Shown here: piece after piece, positions 36,207 to 44,813 of the stretch | Layout of the letters: every line of letters starts with the position of its first letter | Position numbering within the stretch: the stretch's first letter is position 1 | Origin: Halomonas stenophila | Lineage (GTDB): Bacteria; Pseudomonadota; Gammaproteobacteria; Pseudomonadales; Halomonadaceae | Reading direction: 5' to 3' | DNA: 64,000 nucleotides | Assembly (NCBI RefSeq): GCF_014192275.1 | Contig: NZ_JACHXR010000001.1 | Span: 124,001 to 188,000 of the forward strand | Program-made: the position numbers and the translations under genes | Notes under the pieces: model-generated | The model's input: only the letters and a program-made list of their open reading frames with translations | Database searches by the model: none | Told to the model about the DNA's origin: nothing

Positions 36207-38753
36207 ATGCCTACCCCCTCCCTGACATTGCTGGCCCCGGTCGACGGGGTCGTGCTCCCGCTGAACGAGGTGCCCGACCCGGTCTTCGCCGAGCGCACCC
36301 TGGGCGAGGGCATCGCCCTGGACCCCCTGGGCGACGTCCTGCACGCCCCCTGTGACGGCGAGGTGGTGCAATGCGCCCGCACCCGCCATGCCATGACCCT
36401 GCGCACGCGCGACGGTGTCGAGCTGCTGCTGCACCTGGGGCTCGACACCGTCGCCCTGGACGGCGAGGGCATCATCCTCCAGGTGAGCACCGGCGAGCGG
36501 GTGAGCGCCGGCCAGCCGCTGTGCCGTTTCGATCCCGACCTCCTGGCTCGGCGCGCCACCGCCCTGATCACGCCCCTGGTGGTCACCGAGCCGGGCGGCT
36601 GGCGCCTCGCGCCGGTGACGCTCCGTGCCGGCGCCCGGGTGGCCCGGGGGGAGCCGCTGCTGACCCTGACCCCGGGGGCGGGCGAGGCGACCTCGCCCGC
36701 CGGCGAGGGGCCGCAGGCGTCCCGTGAGCTCCGCCTGGCGCTGGCGGCCGGGCTGCATGCCCGGCCGGCGGCCCGGCTGAGGGCCATCGCCCGGGATCAG
36801 GGAGTGACGCTGCGGGTGGTCGCCGCCGCGGGGACGGCCGACGCCGATAGCCTCAGCGCCCTGATGAACCTCGGGCTCGCCGAGGGCGCGGCGCTGACCC
36901 TCGAGGCTCGGGGCGAGCGGGCTTCGGCGGCGCTGGATGCGGCCGAGACCCTGTTGACCACCCCCGAGGCCGAGGCGCCCGCGCCCGAGGTCCCCGCGGT
37001 CACGCCGGCCGTCCCGGCGGGCGAGGGCCAGCTGTCCGGCCTGGTGGCCAGCGCCGGTCTGGCCCTCGGCCCCCTGGTCCACCACGTGCCGGCCTTGCCC
37101 CGGGTGCCCGAGGCCGGGGAGGGCGTCGAGGTGGAGGCCGCGCGGCTGTCCCGCGCCTTGGGCGAGGTGGACGCGGCTCTCGATGCCGCCCGGCACCGGG
37201 CCGAGGCGGCCGGCCAGGAGGCCGAGGCGGAGATCTTCGCCGCCCACCAGGCCTGGCTGGCCGATCCCGACCTGTACGCCGCCGCCGAGTCGCGCCTGGC
37301 GGCCGGGCGCAGCGCCGGCCAGGCCTGGCGCGAGGCCCTGGACGACGAGGCCGAGCGACTGGCTGGCTCCGGCAACGCCCTGCTGGCCGCGCGGGTCGCC
37401 GACCTGCGCGACCTGCAGCGCCGGGTGATGAACGGGCTCGCCGAGGCGCCCGCGGAGGAGGGCGGCGACCTGCCCGAAGGCGCCATCCTGCTCGCCGAGG
37501 ACCTGACGCCCTCGCAGTTGGTGACGCTGGCCGAGCGCTCACCGGCCGGGCTCTGCCTCGCCGCCGGCGGCACCACCTCCCATGTGGCGATCCTGGCCCG
37601 GGCCCGCGGGATTCCCTGCCTGGTGGCCATGGGGCCGGGGCTGGCGGGGCTTTCCGGCGAGCGCGCCGTGCTCGATGCCGAGGCCGGCGTGCTGGAGCAC
37701 GCCCCGGACGCCGAACGCCTGGCGCGGGTCGAGGCGGCCATCGCCGAGCGCGCCGAGCGGGCGGCCCTTGAGCGCGAAGCCGCCCGGGCGCCGGCGGTCA
37801 CCCGGGACGGCCGCGAGGTCGAGGTCGGCGCCAATATCGGCTCCGCCGCCGAGGCCCGACTGGCCGCGGAGGCCGGCGCCGACGGCATCGGCCTGATGCG
37901 CAGCGAGTTCCTGTTCCTCGAGCGCTCGAGCGCCCCGGACGAGGACGACCAGCATCGCGAGTACCAGGCCGCGGTGGACGCCCTGGACGGCAAGCCGGTG
38001 ATCATCCGCACCCTGGATATCGGCGCCGACAAGCAGCTGCCCTACCTGCGCCTGCCGGTGGTCCCCAACCCGGCCCTCGGCGTGCGCGGGGCACGCCTCT
38101 GGCAGAGCCATCCGGAACTCCTCGATACCCAGCTGCGCGCCCTGCTGCGGGTCTCCGCCCCCGAGCGGCTGCGCATCATGGTGCCGATGATCGCCGATGC
38201 CGGGGAGCTTGCCTGGGTGCGTGGCCGCCTCGAGGGCCTGGCCGAGTCCCTGGGCCTGACCCGGCTGCCGGCACTGGGCGCCATGATCGAGGTGCCGAGC
38301 GCGGCCCTCGGCGCCCGGCGGCTGGCCGCCGAGGCCGACTTCCTGTCCATCGGCACCAACGACCTCACCCAGTACACCCTGGCCATGGACCGTGAGGAGC
38401 CACGCCTGGCGGCGCGGGCCGACGTCCTGCATCCCGCCGTGCTGGCGCTGATCGAGGCCACCGTGAAAGGGGCCGCCGGGGCCTGTCCGGTGGGCGTCTG
38501 CGGTGCCGCCGCCGGCGATGACCTGGCGGGCCCGCTGCTGGTGGCCCTCGGCGTCGACGAGCTCTCCGTGGAGCCGGCCCGGGTGCCGTCACTCAAGGCC
38601 GCCCTGCGCCGCCTGGACGCCGCCGCCCTGGCCGAGACGGTCCCCGAGCTGCGGGCGCTCGACGACGCCGCGGCGGTGCGCCAGCGCCTGACGGCCTGGT
38701 TCGCCACGGACGCCACCACCACAACGACACCCTGCGAGAGGATGCCCTCATGA
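36207..38753 (+). CDS. nagF: PTS fusion protein EIIA-HPr-EI (NagF type)
   Basis: Carries phosphate from PEP through EI, HPr and EIIA to the GlcNAc transporter. It has 848 residues from ATG 36207, chosen because GGAG lies six bases upstream; an ATG at 36195 adds four residues. EIIA-Glc-like domain at about 1-150, with RHAMTLRTRDGVELLLHLGLD holding the paired histidines. HPr at about 170-255, active histidine in GLHARPAA and the Ser-loop SLSALMNLG. EI from about 275, with GGTTSHVAILARARGIPCLV carrying the catalytic histidine, then the PEP-binding barrel. Its stop overlaps the nagE start. Confidence 0.93.
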   Translation: MPTPSLTLLAPVDGVVLPLNEVPDPVFAERTLGEGIALDPLGDVLHAPCDGEVVQCARTRHAMTLRTRDGVELLLHLGLDTVALDGEGIILQVSTGERVSAGQPLCRFDPDLLARRATALITPLVVTEPGGWRLAPVTLRAGARVARGEPLLTLTPGAGEATSPAGEGPQASRELRLALAAGLHARPAARLRAIARDQGVTLRVVAAAGTADADSLSALMNLGLAEGAALTLEARGERASAALDAAETLLTTPEAEAPAPEVPAVTPAVPAGEGQLSGLVASAGLALGPLVHHVPALPRVPEAGEGVEVEAARLSRALGEVDAALDAARHRAEAAGQEAEAEIFAAHQAWLADPDLYAAAESRLAAGRSAGQAWREALDDEAERLAGSGNALLAARVADLRDLQRRVMNGLAEAPAEEGGDLPEGAILLAEDLTPSQLVTLAERSPAGLCLAAGGTTSHVAILARARGIPCLVAMGPGLAGLSGERAVLDAEAGVLEHAPDAERLARVEAAIAERAERAALEREAARAPAVTRDGREVEVGANIGSAAEARLAAEAGADGIGLMRSEFLFLERSSAPDEDDQHREYQAAVDALDGKPVIIRTLDIGADKQLPYLRLPVVPNPALGVRGARLWQSHPELLDTQLRALLRVSAPERLRIMVPMIADAGELAWVRGRLEGLAESLGLTRLPALGAMIEVPSAALGARRLAAEADFLSIGTNDLTQYTLAMDREEPRLAARADVLHPAVLALIEATVKGAAGACPVGVCGAAAGDDLAGPLLVALGVDELSVEPARVPSLKAALRRLDAAALAETVPELRALDDAAAVRQRLTAWFATDATTTTTPCERMPS

Positions 38754-40450
38754 GCCCCACCCTCGGTTCCCGACTCATGGCCGGCCTGCAACATCTCGGC
38801 CGCTCCCTGATGCTGCCCATCGCCGTGCTGCCGGTCGCCGGCCTGCTGCTGCGCCTGGGGCAGCCGGACCTGCTCGACGTGCCCTTCGTCGCCGAGGCGG
38901 GCAACGCCATCTTCGCCAACCTGGCGCTGATCTTCGCCATCGGCGTGGCGGTGGGTTTCGCCGACGACAGCAACGGCGCCGCCGGCCTGGCCGGGGTCAT
39001 CGGCTACCTGGTGCTGGATGCGGTGCTCACCGCGCTCAACCCCGATATCGACATGGGAGTGCTGGCCGGGATCATCATCGGCAGCGTGGCGGGCCTGCTC
39101 TACAACCGCTACAAGGCCATCGCGCTGCCCGACTACCTGGCCTTCTTCGGCGGGAGGCGCTTCGTGCCCATCGCCACCGGGCTGGCCGCCGTGATGTTGG
39201 GGGTCACCTTCGGCCTGGCCTGGCCGCCGGTGCAGCAGGGCATCGACGCCCTGGGCCAGTGGCTGATCGATGCCGGCGAGCTGGGGCTGTTCGTCTACGG
39301 CGCGCTGAACCGCCTGCTGATCGTCACCGGGCTGCATCACGTGCTCAACAGCCTGGTGTGGTTCGTGTTCGGCAGCTTCGAGGGGGCCAGCGGGGATCTC
39401 AACCGCTTCTTCGCCGGCGACCCCACGGCGGGCAGCTTCATGGCCGGCTTCTTCCCGGTGATGATGTTCGGCCTGCCGGCGGCGGCCCTGGCCATGTACC
39501 ACGCCGCGCCCCGGGGGCGACGCGCCACCGTGGGCGGCCTGCTGCTGTCGCTGGCGTTGACCGCCTTCCTCACCGGGGTGACCGAGCCCATCGAGTTCAC
39601 CTTCATGTTCCTGGCGCCGCTGCTGTACCTGGGTCACGCGCTGCTGACCGGGGTGTCCATGGCGCTGATGCACTGGCTCGACGTCAAGCTGGGCTTCACC
39701 TTCTCCGCCGGGGCCTTCGACTATGCGCTGTCCTACGGGCTCGCCACCCAGGGCTGGTTGATGGTGCCGGTGGGCCTGGCCTACGGCGTTGTCTACTACG
39801 GCCTCTTCCGCTGGGCCATCGCGCGTTTCGACCTGCCGACCCCGGGCCGCGAGCCGGCGAGCGAGGCCGCCGAGGCGGCGCCCCAGCCTTCTGGCGAGCG
39901 GGGGCCGGCCTTCGTCGCCGCCCTGGGCGGGGCGGCCAACCTGGCCAGCGTCGGCGCCTGCACCACCCGGCTGCGCCTGGTGCTGGAGGATGCCACCGTC
40001 ATCGACGAGCCCGCCCTCAAGGCCCTTGGGGCCCGCGGCATCCTGCGCCTGAGCGGTGGCGGCCTGCAGGTGATCCTCGGTCCCATCGCCGACGGCGTGG
40101 CCGACGAGATTCGCGCGGCCATGGCCGCCGAGGGCGTGACCGAGCCGAGCAACGCTTCGCCGGGCGAGGCTGCCGCAACGGCCGTCGGCGCCGAGCCGGC
40201 GCCAGTGCCGGATGCCGAGCGGGTCGGCCGTTGGCTCGAGGCGCTGGGTGGGGTGGACAACCTGCGTCGCCTGGAGGCCCTGGCCCACAGTCGGCTGCGC
40301 GTCGAGCTGGCCGACGAGGCCCGACTGGATGGCGCGGCCCTGGCCGCCCTGGGCTGCCGGGGGACCCAGTCTCTGGGGCAGGGGGCCTGGCATCTGGTGG
40401 TCGGCGACCAGGCGGCGCCGCTGGCCCGTGCCCTGGACACCGGTGGCTGA
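38750..40450 (+). CDS. nagE: PTS N-acetylglucosamine transporter EIICB with an extra EIIB-like domain
   Basis: Imports and phosphorylates GlcNAc. It has 566 residues. The EIIC membrane domain at about 1-360 has some ten helices (SLMLPIAVLPVAGLLLRLG, TGVTEPIEFTFMFLAPLLY). EIIB domain 1 at about 385-465 has the phosphorylated Cys404 in GACTTRLRL. A second EIIB-like domain at about 485-560 aligns well, but its cysteine position is Ala512 (LAHSRLRVEL), so it cannot carry phosphate by the normal route. The EIIA is supplied by NagF. The ATG overlaps the nagF stop by four bases. Last gene of the nag operon. Confidence 0.93.
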   Translation: MSPTLGSRLMAGLQHLGRSLMLPIAVLPVAGLLLRLGQPDLLDVPFVAEAGNAIFANLALIFAIGVAVGFADDSNGAAGLAGVIGYLVLDAVLTALNPDIDMGVLAGIIIGSVAGLLYNRYKAIALPDYLAFFGGRRFVPIATGLAAVMLGVTFGLAWPPVQQGIDALGQWLIDAGELGLFVYGALNRLLIVTGLHHVLNSLVWFVFGSFEGASGDLNRFFAGDPTAGSFMAGFFPVMMFGLPAAALAMYHAAPRGRRATVGGLLLSLALTAFLTGVTEPIEFTFMFLAPLLYLGHALLTGVSMALMHWLDVKLGFTFSAGAFDYALSYGLATQGWLMVPVGLAYGVVYYGLFRWAIARFDLPTPGREPASEAAEAAPQPSGERGPAFVAALGGAANLASVGACTTRLRLVLEDATVIDEPALKALGARGILRLSGGGLQVILGPIADGVADEIRAAMAAEGVTEPSNASPGEAAATAVGAEPAPVPDAERVGRWLEALGGVDNLRRLEALAHSRLRVELADEARLDGAALAALGCRGTQSLGQGAWHLVVGDQAAPLARALDTGG

Positions 40451-40527
40451 GTGCCGCCCCGAGGGCGTGAAGCGTTCCCGGGACTGATAGAATGGGCGGA
40501 CACTCTTGCAAGCGGAGGGCGCCGCCC

Positions 40528-41325
40528 ATGTCGGCCCACCTGATCGTCAGCGACCTCGACGGCACCCTGCTCGGCGCGGACCATGCCCTGGCGGACGTCA
40601 CCGTCGAGACCCTGCGGGCCCTGGCGGCTCGGGGCCACCATATCGCCCTGGCCTCGGGCCGCCACTACCGTGACATGCTGGCATTTCGCGACCGCCTCGG
40701 CATCGCGGCCCACCTCGTCAGCACCAACGGCGCCTATACCCATGAACCCGACGGCACCCTGGTGGCCGCCCGCCACCTGCCCGCCGCGCTGGCCCGCACG
40801 CTGATCGCGCTGCCGCGGCCCGTCGGCGTACGGCTCAACCTCTACCACGACCACGAGTGGGTCATCGACGCCGAGGCGCCGGAGCTGCTGGCCCTGCACG
40901 CCCATACCGGCTTCGGCTACCGGGTCGTCCCGCCGGCGTCCCTGGACGGCGAGCGGGTAGGCAAGGTGCTCTATATCGGGGACCCCGAGGCCCTGGACGG
41001 ACTGGAGGCCGAGGCCCGTCGGCTGGTAGGGGAGACCCTGCATATCACCTATTCCACGGACAACTCCCTGGAGCTCATGGCCGCCGGGGTCAACAAGGGC
41101 ACGGCCCTGGAGGCGCTGCTGGCGCGGCTCGACGTGTCGGCCGAGCGCTGCCTGGCCTTCGGCGACAACCTCAACGACACCGAGATGCTGGCCCTGGCGG
41201 GGGAGGCCCACATCACGGCCAACGGCCACCCGGCCCTGGATCGCGCCGTCCCCGGGGCCCGGCGGATCGGCCATCATGACCAGGCCGCGGTGGCCCGGCT
41301 CCTGGCCGAACGCTTCGCCCTCTGA
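40528..41325 (+). CDS. HAD-superfamily phosphatase, Cof/YidA-like
   Basis: A 265-residue Cof-type (class IIB cap) HAD hydrolase. Motif I is VSDLDGTLLG at the N-terminus (MSAHLIVSDLDG). Motif III/IV are NKGTALEALLARL and AFGDNLNDTEMLALAG. The start is at ATG 40528 with GGAGG upstream; the open frame to 40492 is not protein-like. Members dephosphorylate sugar phosphates, FMN or similar metabolites. Its place after the nag operon and before an AGE epimerase hints at sugar phosphate, but its 77-base gap suggests its own promoter. Confidence 0.88.
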   Translation: MSAHLIVSDLDGTLLGADHALADVTVETLRALAARGHHIALASGRHYRDMLAFRDRLGIAAHLVSTNGAYTHEPDGTLVAARHLPAALARTLIALPRPVGVRLNLYHDHEWVIDAEAPELLALHAHTGFGYRVVPPASLDGERVGKVLYIGDPEALDGLEAEARRLVGETLHITYSTDNSLELMAAGVNKGTALEALLARLDVSAERCLAFGDNLNDTEMLALAGEAHITANGHPALDRAVPGARRIGHHDQAAVARLLAERFAL

Positions 41326-41510
41326 CCCCCTGCCACCTTGGTGGTATCGTCCGACGCGAGCGGGCTCGCTATGCTGGGGCCACGCGGGGGCGGACCGCCG
41401 GTGACCCCGCGCGGCCCGGCCCCGCGGCCGGGGGGGCGCTTCCCCTGCCCCGGCACTCCCTCCGCCCGGCCTTGGCGCAGGCCGGCGACTTCTCCGCCCC
41501 CGGAGGCCCG

Positions 41511-42701
41511 ATGAATGTCTACGATCCCGCCTTCCTCGACGCCCAGGTCCGCCGCACGATGGCCTTCTACCACCCCCGAGCCATCGATCCCCAGGGTGGC
41601 TTCTTCCACTACTTGCTCGACGACGGCGAGATCCTCGATCGCTACCATCGCCACCTGGTCTCCAGTGCCCGTTACGTAGTCATCTATGCCCGCTTCGCCC
41701 GCCACAGCGGTGGCGAGGAGTATCGCCACTGGGCCCGCCACGGGCTGGCCTTCCTCGAGCGGGCCCACTTCCAGACCGCCACCCAGGGCTATGCCTGGAC
41801 CCTGGACGGCGGGGTGGTCGAGGACGACACCCAACACTGCTATGGGCTGGTCTTCGTGCTGCTGGCCTATGCCGAGGCGCTGCGGGCCGGCATCGCCTCG
41901 GCCCGGGAGGGCCTCTACGCCACCCATCGCCTGCTGCAGAAACGCTTCTGGGAGCCCCGCTGGCAGCGCTTCGCCGACGAGGCCGACCGACACTGGCGGC
42001 TCACCGGCTACCGCGGCCAGAACGCCAACATGCATGGCTGCGAGGCGCTGATCGCCGCCTACGAGGCCACCGGCGACAGCGACTTCCTCGACCAGGCGCT
42101 GGCCATTGCCCGGGCCATCACCTCGGCCAATCGCGACCATCCCCATGGCTGGATCTGGGAGCACTACGATGCCCAGTGGCGGCCCGACTGGGACTACAAC
42201 CGCGACGACCCGGCGCACCTCTTCCGCCCCTGGGGCTATCAGGTGGGGCACCAGACCGAGTGGGCCAAGCTGCTGGTGCTGCTCGAGCACCACCGGCCCG
42301 GGGCCTGGCTGGTGCCTACTGCCGAGCGGCTCTTCCTGTCCAGCGTGGCCGCGGGCTGGGACCACGAGCATGGCGGCCTGGTCTACGGCCTGGATCCGGC
42401 GGAGCGGGTCTGCGACGGCGACAAGTACTTCTGGGTGCAGGCCGAGAGCCTGACGGCGGCGGCGCTGCTCGGCGTGCGGACCGGCCGGGCCGCCTACTGG
42501 CGCTGGTACGAGCGGCTCTGGGACTACAGCTGGCACCACCTGATCGATCATCGCCATGGCGGCTGGTACCGCCTGCTGTCCCCGGACAACCGGCGTTACT
42601 CCGACGTGAAGAGCCCCGCGGGGAAGGTCGACTACCACACCATGGGCGCCTGCCATGACGTCATGGCGGCGCTGGCCCGGCAAAATGTTTCAGGCCCGTA
42701 A
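41511..42701 (+). CDS. AGE-family sugar epimerase/isomerase
   Basis: A 396-residue (alpha/alpha)6-barrel enzyme of the N-acylglucosamine 2-epimerase / YihS mannose isomerase family. The start at 41511 (MNVYDPAFLDAQ) has GGAGG eight bases upstream; the frame extends back to 41472 without a better start. Conserved segments include FHYLLDDGEI, TQHCYGLVFVLLAYAEALR, GQNANMHGCEALIAAYEATGD and the histidine region KVDYHTMGACHD at the end. Probable reactions are mannose-fructose isomerisation or GlcNAc-ManNAc epimerisation. Nearness to the nag operon is suggestive, not decisive. Confidence 0.85.
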   Translation: MNVYDPAFLDAQVRRTMAFYHPRAIDPQGGFFHYLLDDGEILDRYHRHLVSSARYVVIYARFARHSGGEEYRHWARHGLAFLERAHFQTATQGYAWTLDGGVVEDDTQHCYGLVFVLLAYAEALRAGIASAREGLYATHRLLQKRFWEPRWQRFADEADRHWRLTGYRGQNANMHGCEALIAAYEATGDSDFLDQALAIARAITSANRDHPHGWIWEHYDAQWRPDWDYNRDDPAHLFRPWGYQVGHQTEWAKLLVLLEHHRPGAWLVPTAERLFLSSVAAGWDHEHGGLVYGLDPAERVCDGDKYFWVQAESLTAAALLGVRTGRAAYWRWYERLWDYSWHHLIDHRHGGWYRLLSPDNRRYSDVKSPAGKVDYHTMGACHDVMAALARQNVSGP

Positions 42702-42720
42702 TGTCATGGCACCAGGGCAC

Positions 42721-43161
42721 TCAATGCACGGTGATCACGCTGCACTCGGCGGCATGGCTGACCTTGTGGGAGACGCTGCCCGTGAGCAGCCCGCGCAGAT
42801 CACTCAGGCCACGGCTGCCCATGAGGATGGCATCGACGTCCCGGTCCTTGGCCACCTCGAGGATGGTGCGGGTGGGGTCGCCCTGACGGATCAGCATCTC
42901 GACATGGGGCGCGCCCAGGTCACGCGCCTCCTCGGCGGCCTTCTCGAGCATGCGCTGTGCCTGGCGGGCCGGCTCCTCCCGAGAGGCCTCGACCGCCTGG
43001 GTCCCCACGCCCCAGACCAGTGGCGGGCTGTGGGGCAGGGCCTCGGGGATGTGCAGCAGCAGCAGGAAGACCTCCTGGTGGCGCGCCAGCTGGCAGGCCA
43101 GCGAGAGGGCCTTGCGTGCATGGGGGAAGCCGTCGATGGGGACCAGGATGGAACGGAACAT
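42721..43161 (-). CDS. universal stress protein A family
   Basis: A 146-residue UspA-fold protein starting MFRSILVPIDGFPHA at 43161, which has AAGGAGG eight bases upstream; a GTG at 43170 is less well placed. The ATP-binding loop motif is MGSRGLSDLRGLLTGSVSHKV, with the G-2x-G-9x-G(S/T) spacing of nucleotide-binding Usp proteins. It forms a tandem pair with the next gene and shares its sequence along its length. Role: stress endurance of unknown detail. Confidence 0.9.
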   Translation of the reverse strand: MFRSILVPIDGFPHARKALSLACQLARHQEVFLLLLHIPEALPHSPPLVWGVGTQAVEASREEPARQAQRMLEKAAEEARDLGAPHVEMLIRQGDPTRTILEVAKDRDVDAILMGSRGLSDLRGLLTGSVSHKVSHAAECSVITVH

Positions 43162-43249
43162 GGCAGACACCTCCTTGGCACGGCGGAGACCCGCCCCCTC
43201 GGCCGGCTGGCGGCGGGGGGCGGTGTCACAAGGCCATGAGGCGCGGGGG

Positions 43250-43690
43250 TCAGTGGACGGTGATCACGCGGCAGTCGGCGCCGTGGCTGACCTTGTGAGA
43301 GACGCTGCCCACCACCAGGCCCCTGAGGTCGCCGAGCCCGCGGCTGCCCATGACGATGGCATCCACTCCGCGCTGCTTGGCCTCACCCAGGATGCTCAGG
43401 GCGGGATTGCCCTTGCCGATCACCGTGTCCAGGTCCTTGACGCCCAGCGCTCGGGCCTCCTCGCTGGCCTTGTCGAGCAGTTCCCGACCGAGCTTCTCGC
43501 GCTTCTCGAGGGTGGCGCCCAAGGGCACCGCGCCGATCCCCCACACCAGCAGGGGCTCGTGCTCCAGGGTCTCGGGGATGTGCAGCAGGACGAGCCGGCC
43601 GTCTTCCTGTCGGGCCAGCTTGCTGGCCACGCAGAGGGCCAGGCGCGAGTGTTCCGACCCGTCGATGGGAACGAGGATGGACTGGAACAT
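43250..43690 (-). CDS. universal stress protein A family
   Basis: A 146-residue UspA-fold protein, paralog of the adjacent gene: both start MF.SILVPIDG, share LLHIPE and LVWGIG/LVWGVG segments, and end VITVH. The ATP-loop is MGSRGLGDLRGLVVGSVSHKV. It lies first on the minus strand with GGAGCTCC upstream of the ATG. The pair is probably one transcription unit arising by tandem duplication. Confidence 0.9.
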   Translation of the reverse strand: MFQSILVPIDGSEHSRLALCVASKLARQEDGRLVLLHIPETLEHEPLLVWGIGAVPLGATLEKREKLGRELLDKASEEARALGVKDLDTVIGKGNPALSILGEAKQRGVDAIVMGSRGLGDLRGLVVGSVSHKVSHGADCRVITVH

Positions 43691-43763
43691 GGGGGAGCTC
43701 CTTACATGTCGGTTGGGGTATCCTCCAGCCTAGCCGTCCTTGGGCGCGACGTGGTGACCTGCA

Positions 43764-44813
43764 TCAAGTCCCGGACCGCTCCGGCGGCGTCTCGAGGCGG
43801 CGCAGCCGGCCCCACAGCTCCCGGCGCAGGTCGACGAGCCGCGGCCGGTCCCCCTCGGCGAAGGCCAGGGGGCGGGTCAGCCGCTGGGCCCGCAGGCCCA
43901 GCCGGGCCCCGAGCAGGCCGACGCCCAGCCCCTGGCCGGCCCGGGTCGACAGCCGGCCGGCCAGGTTCAGTGACAGCAGCTCCATGCCCGCCTCGCCGGC
44001 CATCTCGCTGGCCCCGGCGAAGGCCATGTCGCGCAGCACCTGGCGCAGCAGGCGGAGGCGGGCCGCATAGCCGAGTTCCAGCCCGTAGAGCCGGCAGAGC
44101 CGGTCGATGAGCGCCAGGTGGCGCCAGGCCACCAGGGCCATGTCCACCAGGGTCAGCGGGCTGACCGCCACCATCACCGCCGTCTCGCCGCTCATCCGCG
44201 AGATCAGCCGGCGGGCCTCGCGGTCCCTGGGTCCCAGCAGGTGATGGGCCAGCAGGACCTGGATGTCGCCGCCGTCATGATGGGCCTCCCGGGCCGCGAG
44301 GAACCCCCGCCAGTGGGGATGGTCGTCGTCCAGGGACAGGCGGCGGCGCAGGGCCTGGGCCGTGGCCATGGCCTGCCGGGGGGAGGCCTCGGGCAGGGCG
44401 GCCAGCGCCTCGCGCAGTCCCTCGTGCCGGCGTAGCCGACGCAGCCGCCACAGCTCCCGACCCAGGGCGCCGGCCCCGACGCCGATGGCCCCCAGGCCCA
44501 CCAGACCCCAGCCGAGCCCCAGCCAGTCATCCGCGGCCAGCGCCACCGGCAGGGACAGCACCAGCTCCGCCGTGCCGAGCCCGAGCCCGGCGACCAGCAG
44601 TGCCAGCAGGCCCCAGCGGCGCCGTCGGGGTGGGGTCAGGCTCTCGCTCACGGCCTGCTCGGCCTGGCCCGGCGGTTCGGCGGCCACGCTCAGGGGGCGG
44701 CTGTGGTGATCCGGGGTGAAGGCCTGGCCGGGGGCCGGGGGCTCGGGCGCCGGACGGTCCTCCAGGGTGAAGCGTCGACCCGGGCGGGGGTCGGTATCGC
44801 GGGGCGCGGTCAT
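43764..44813 (-). CDS. ycjF: YcjF-family inner-membrane protein
   Basis: A 349-residue protein of the YcjF/TIGR01620 family, close in length to E. coli YcjF. A polar, proline-rich N-terminus (about 1-65) is followed by two membrane helices at about 70-95 and 100-125 (LALLVAGLGLGTAELVLSLP and GWGLVGLGAIGVGAGALG), then a mostly helical C-terminal half (DUF697-like, with AVSPLTLVDMALVAWRHL). It overlaps ycjX by four bases, as in enterobacteria. The exact function is not established, though it is linked to envelope stress. Confidence 0.9.
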   Translation of the reverse strand: MTAPRDTDPRPGRRFTLEDRPAPEPPAPGQAFTPDHHSRPLSVAAEPPGQAEQAVSESLTPPRRRRWGLLALLVAGLGLGTAELVLSLPVALAADDWLGLGWGLVGLGAIGVGAGALGRELWRLRRLRRHEGLREALAALPEASPRQAMATAQALRRRLSLDDDHPHWRGFLAAREAHHDGGDIQVLLAHHLLGPRDREARRLISRMSGETAVMVAVSPLTLVDMALVAWRHLALIDRLCRLYGLELGYAARLRLLRQVLRDMAFAGASEMAGEAGMELLSLNLAGRLSTRAGQGLGVGLLGARLGLRAQRLTRPLAFAEGDRPRLVDLRRELWGRLRRLETPPERSGT

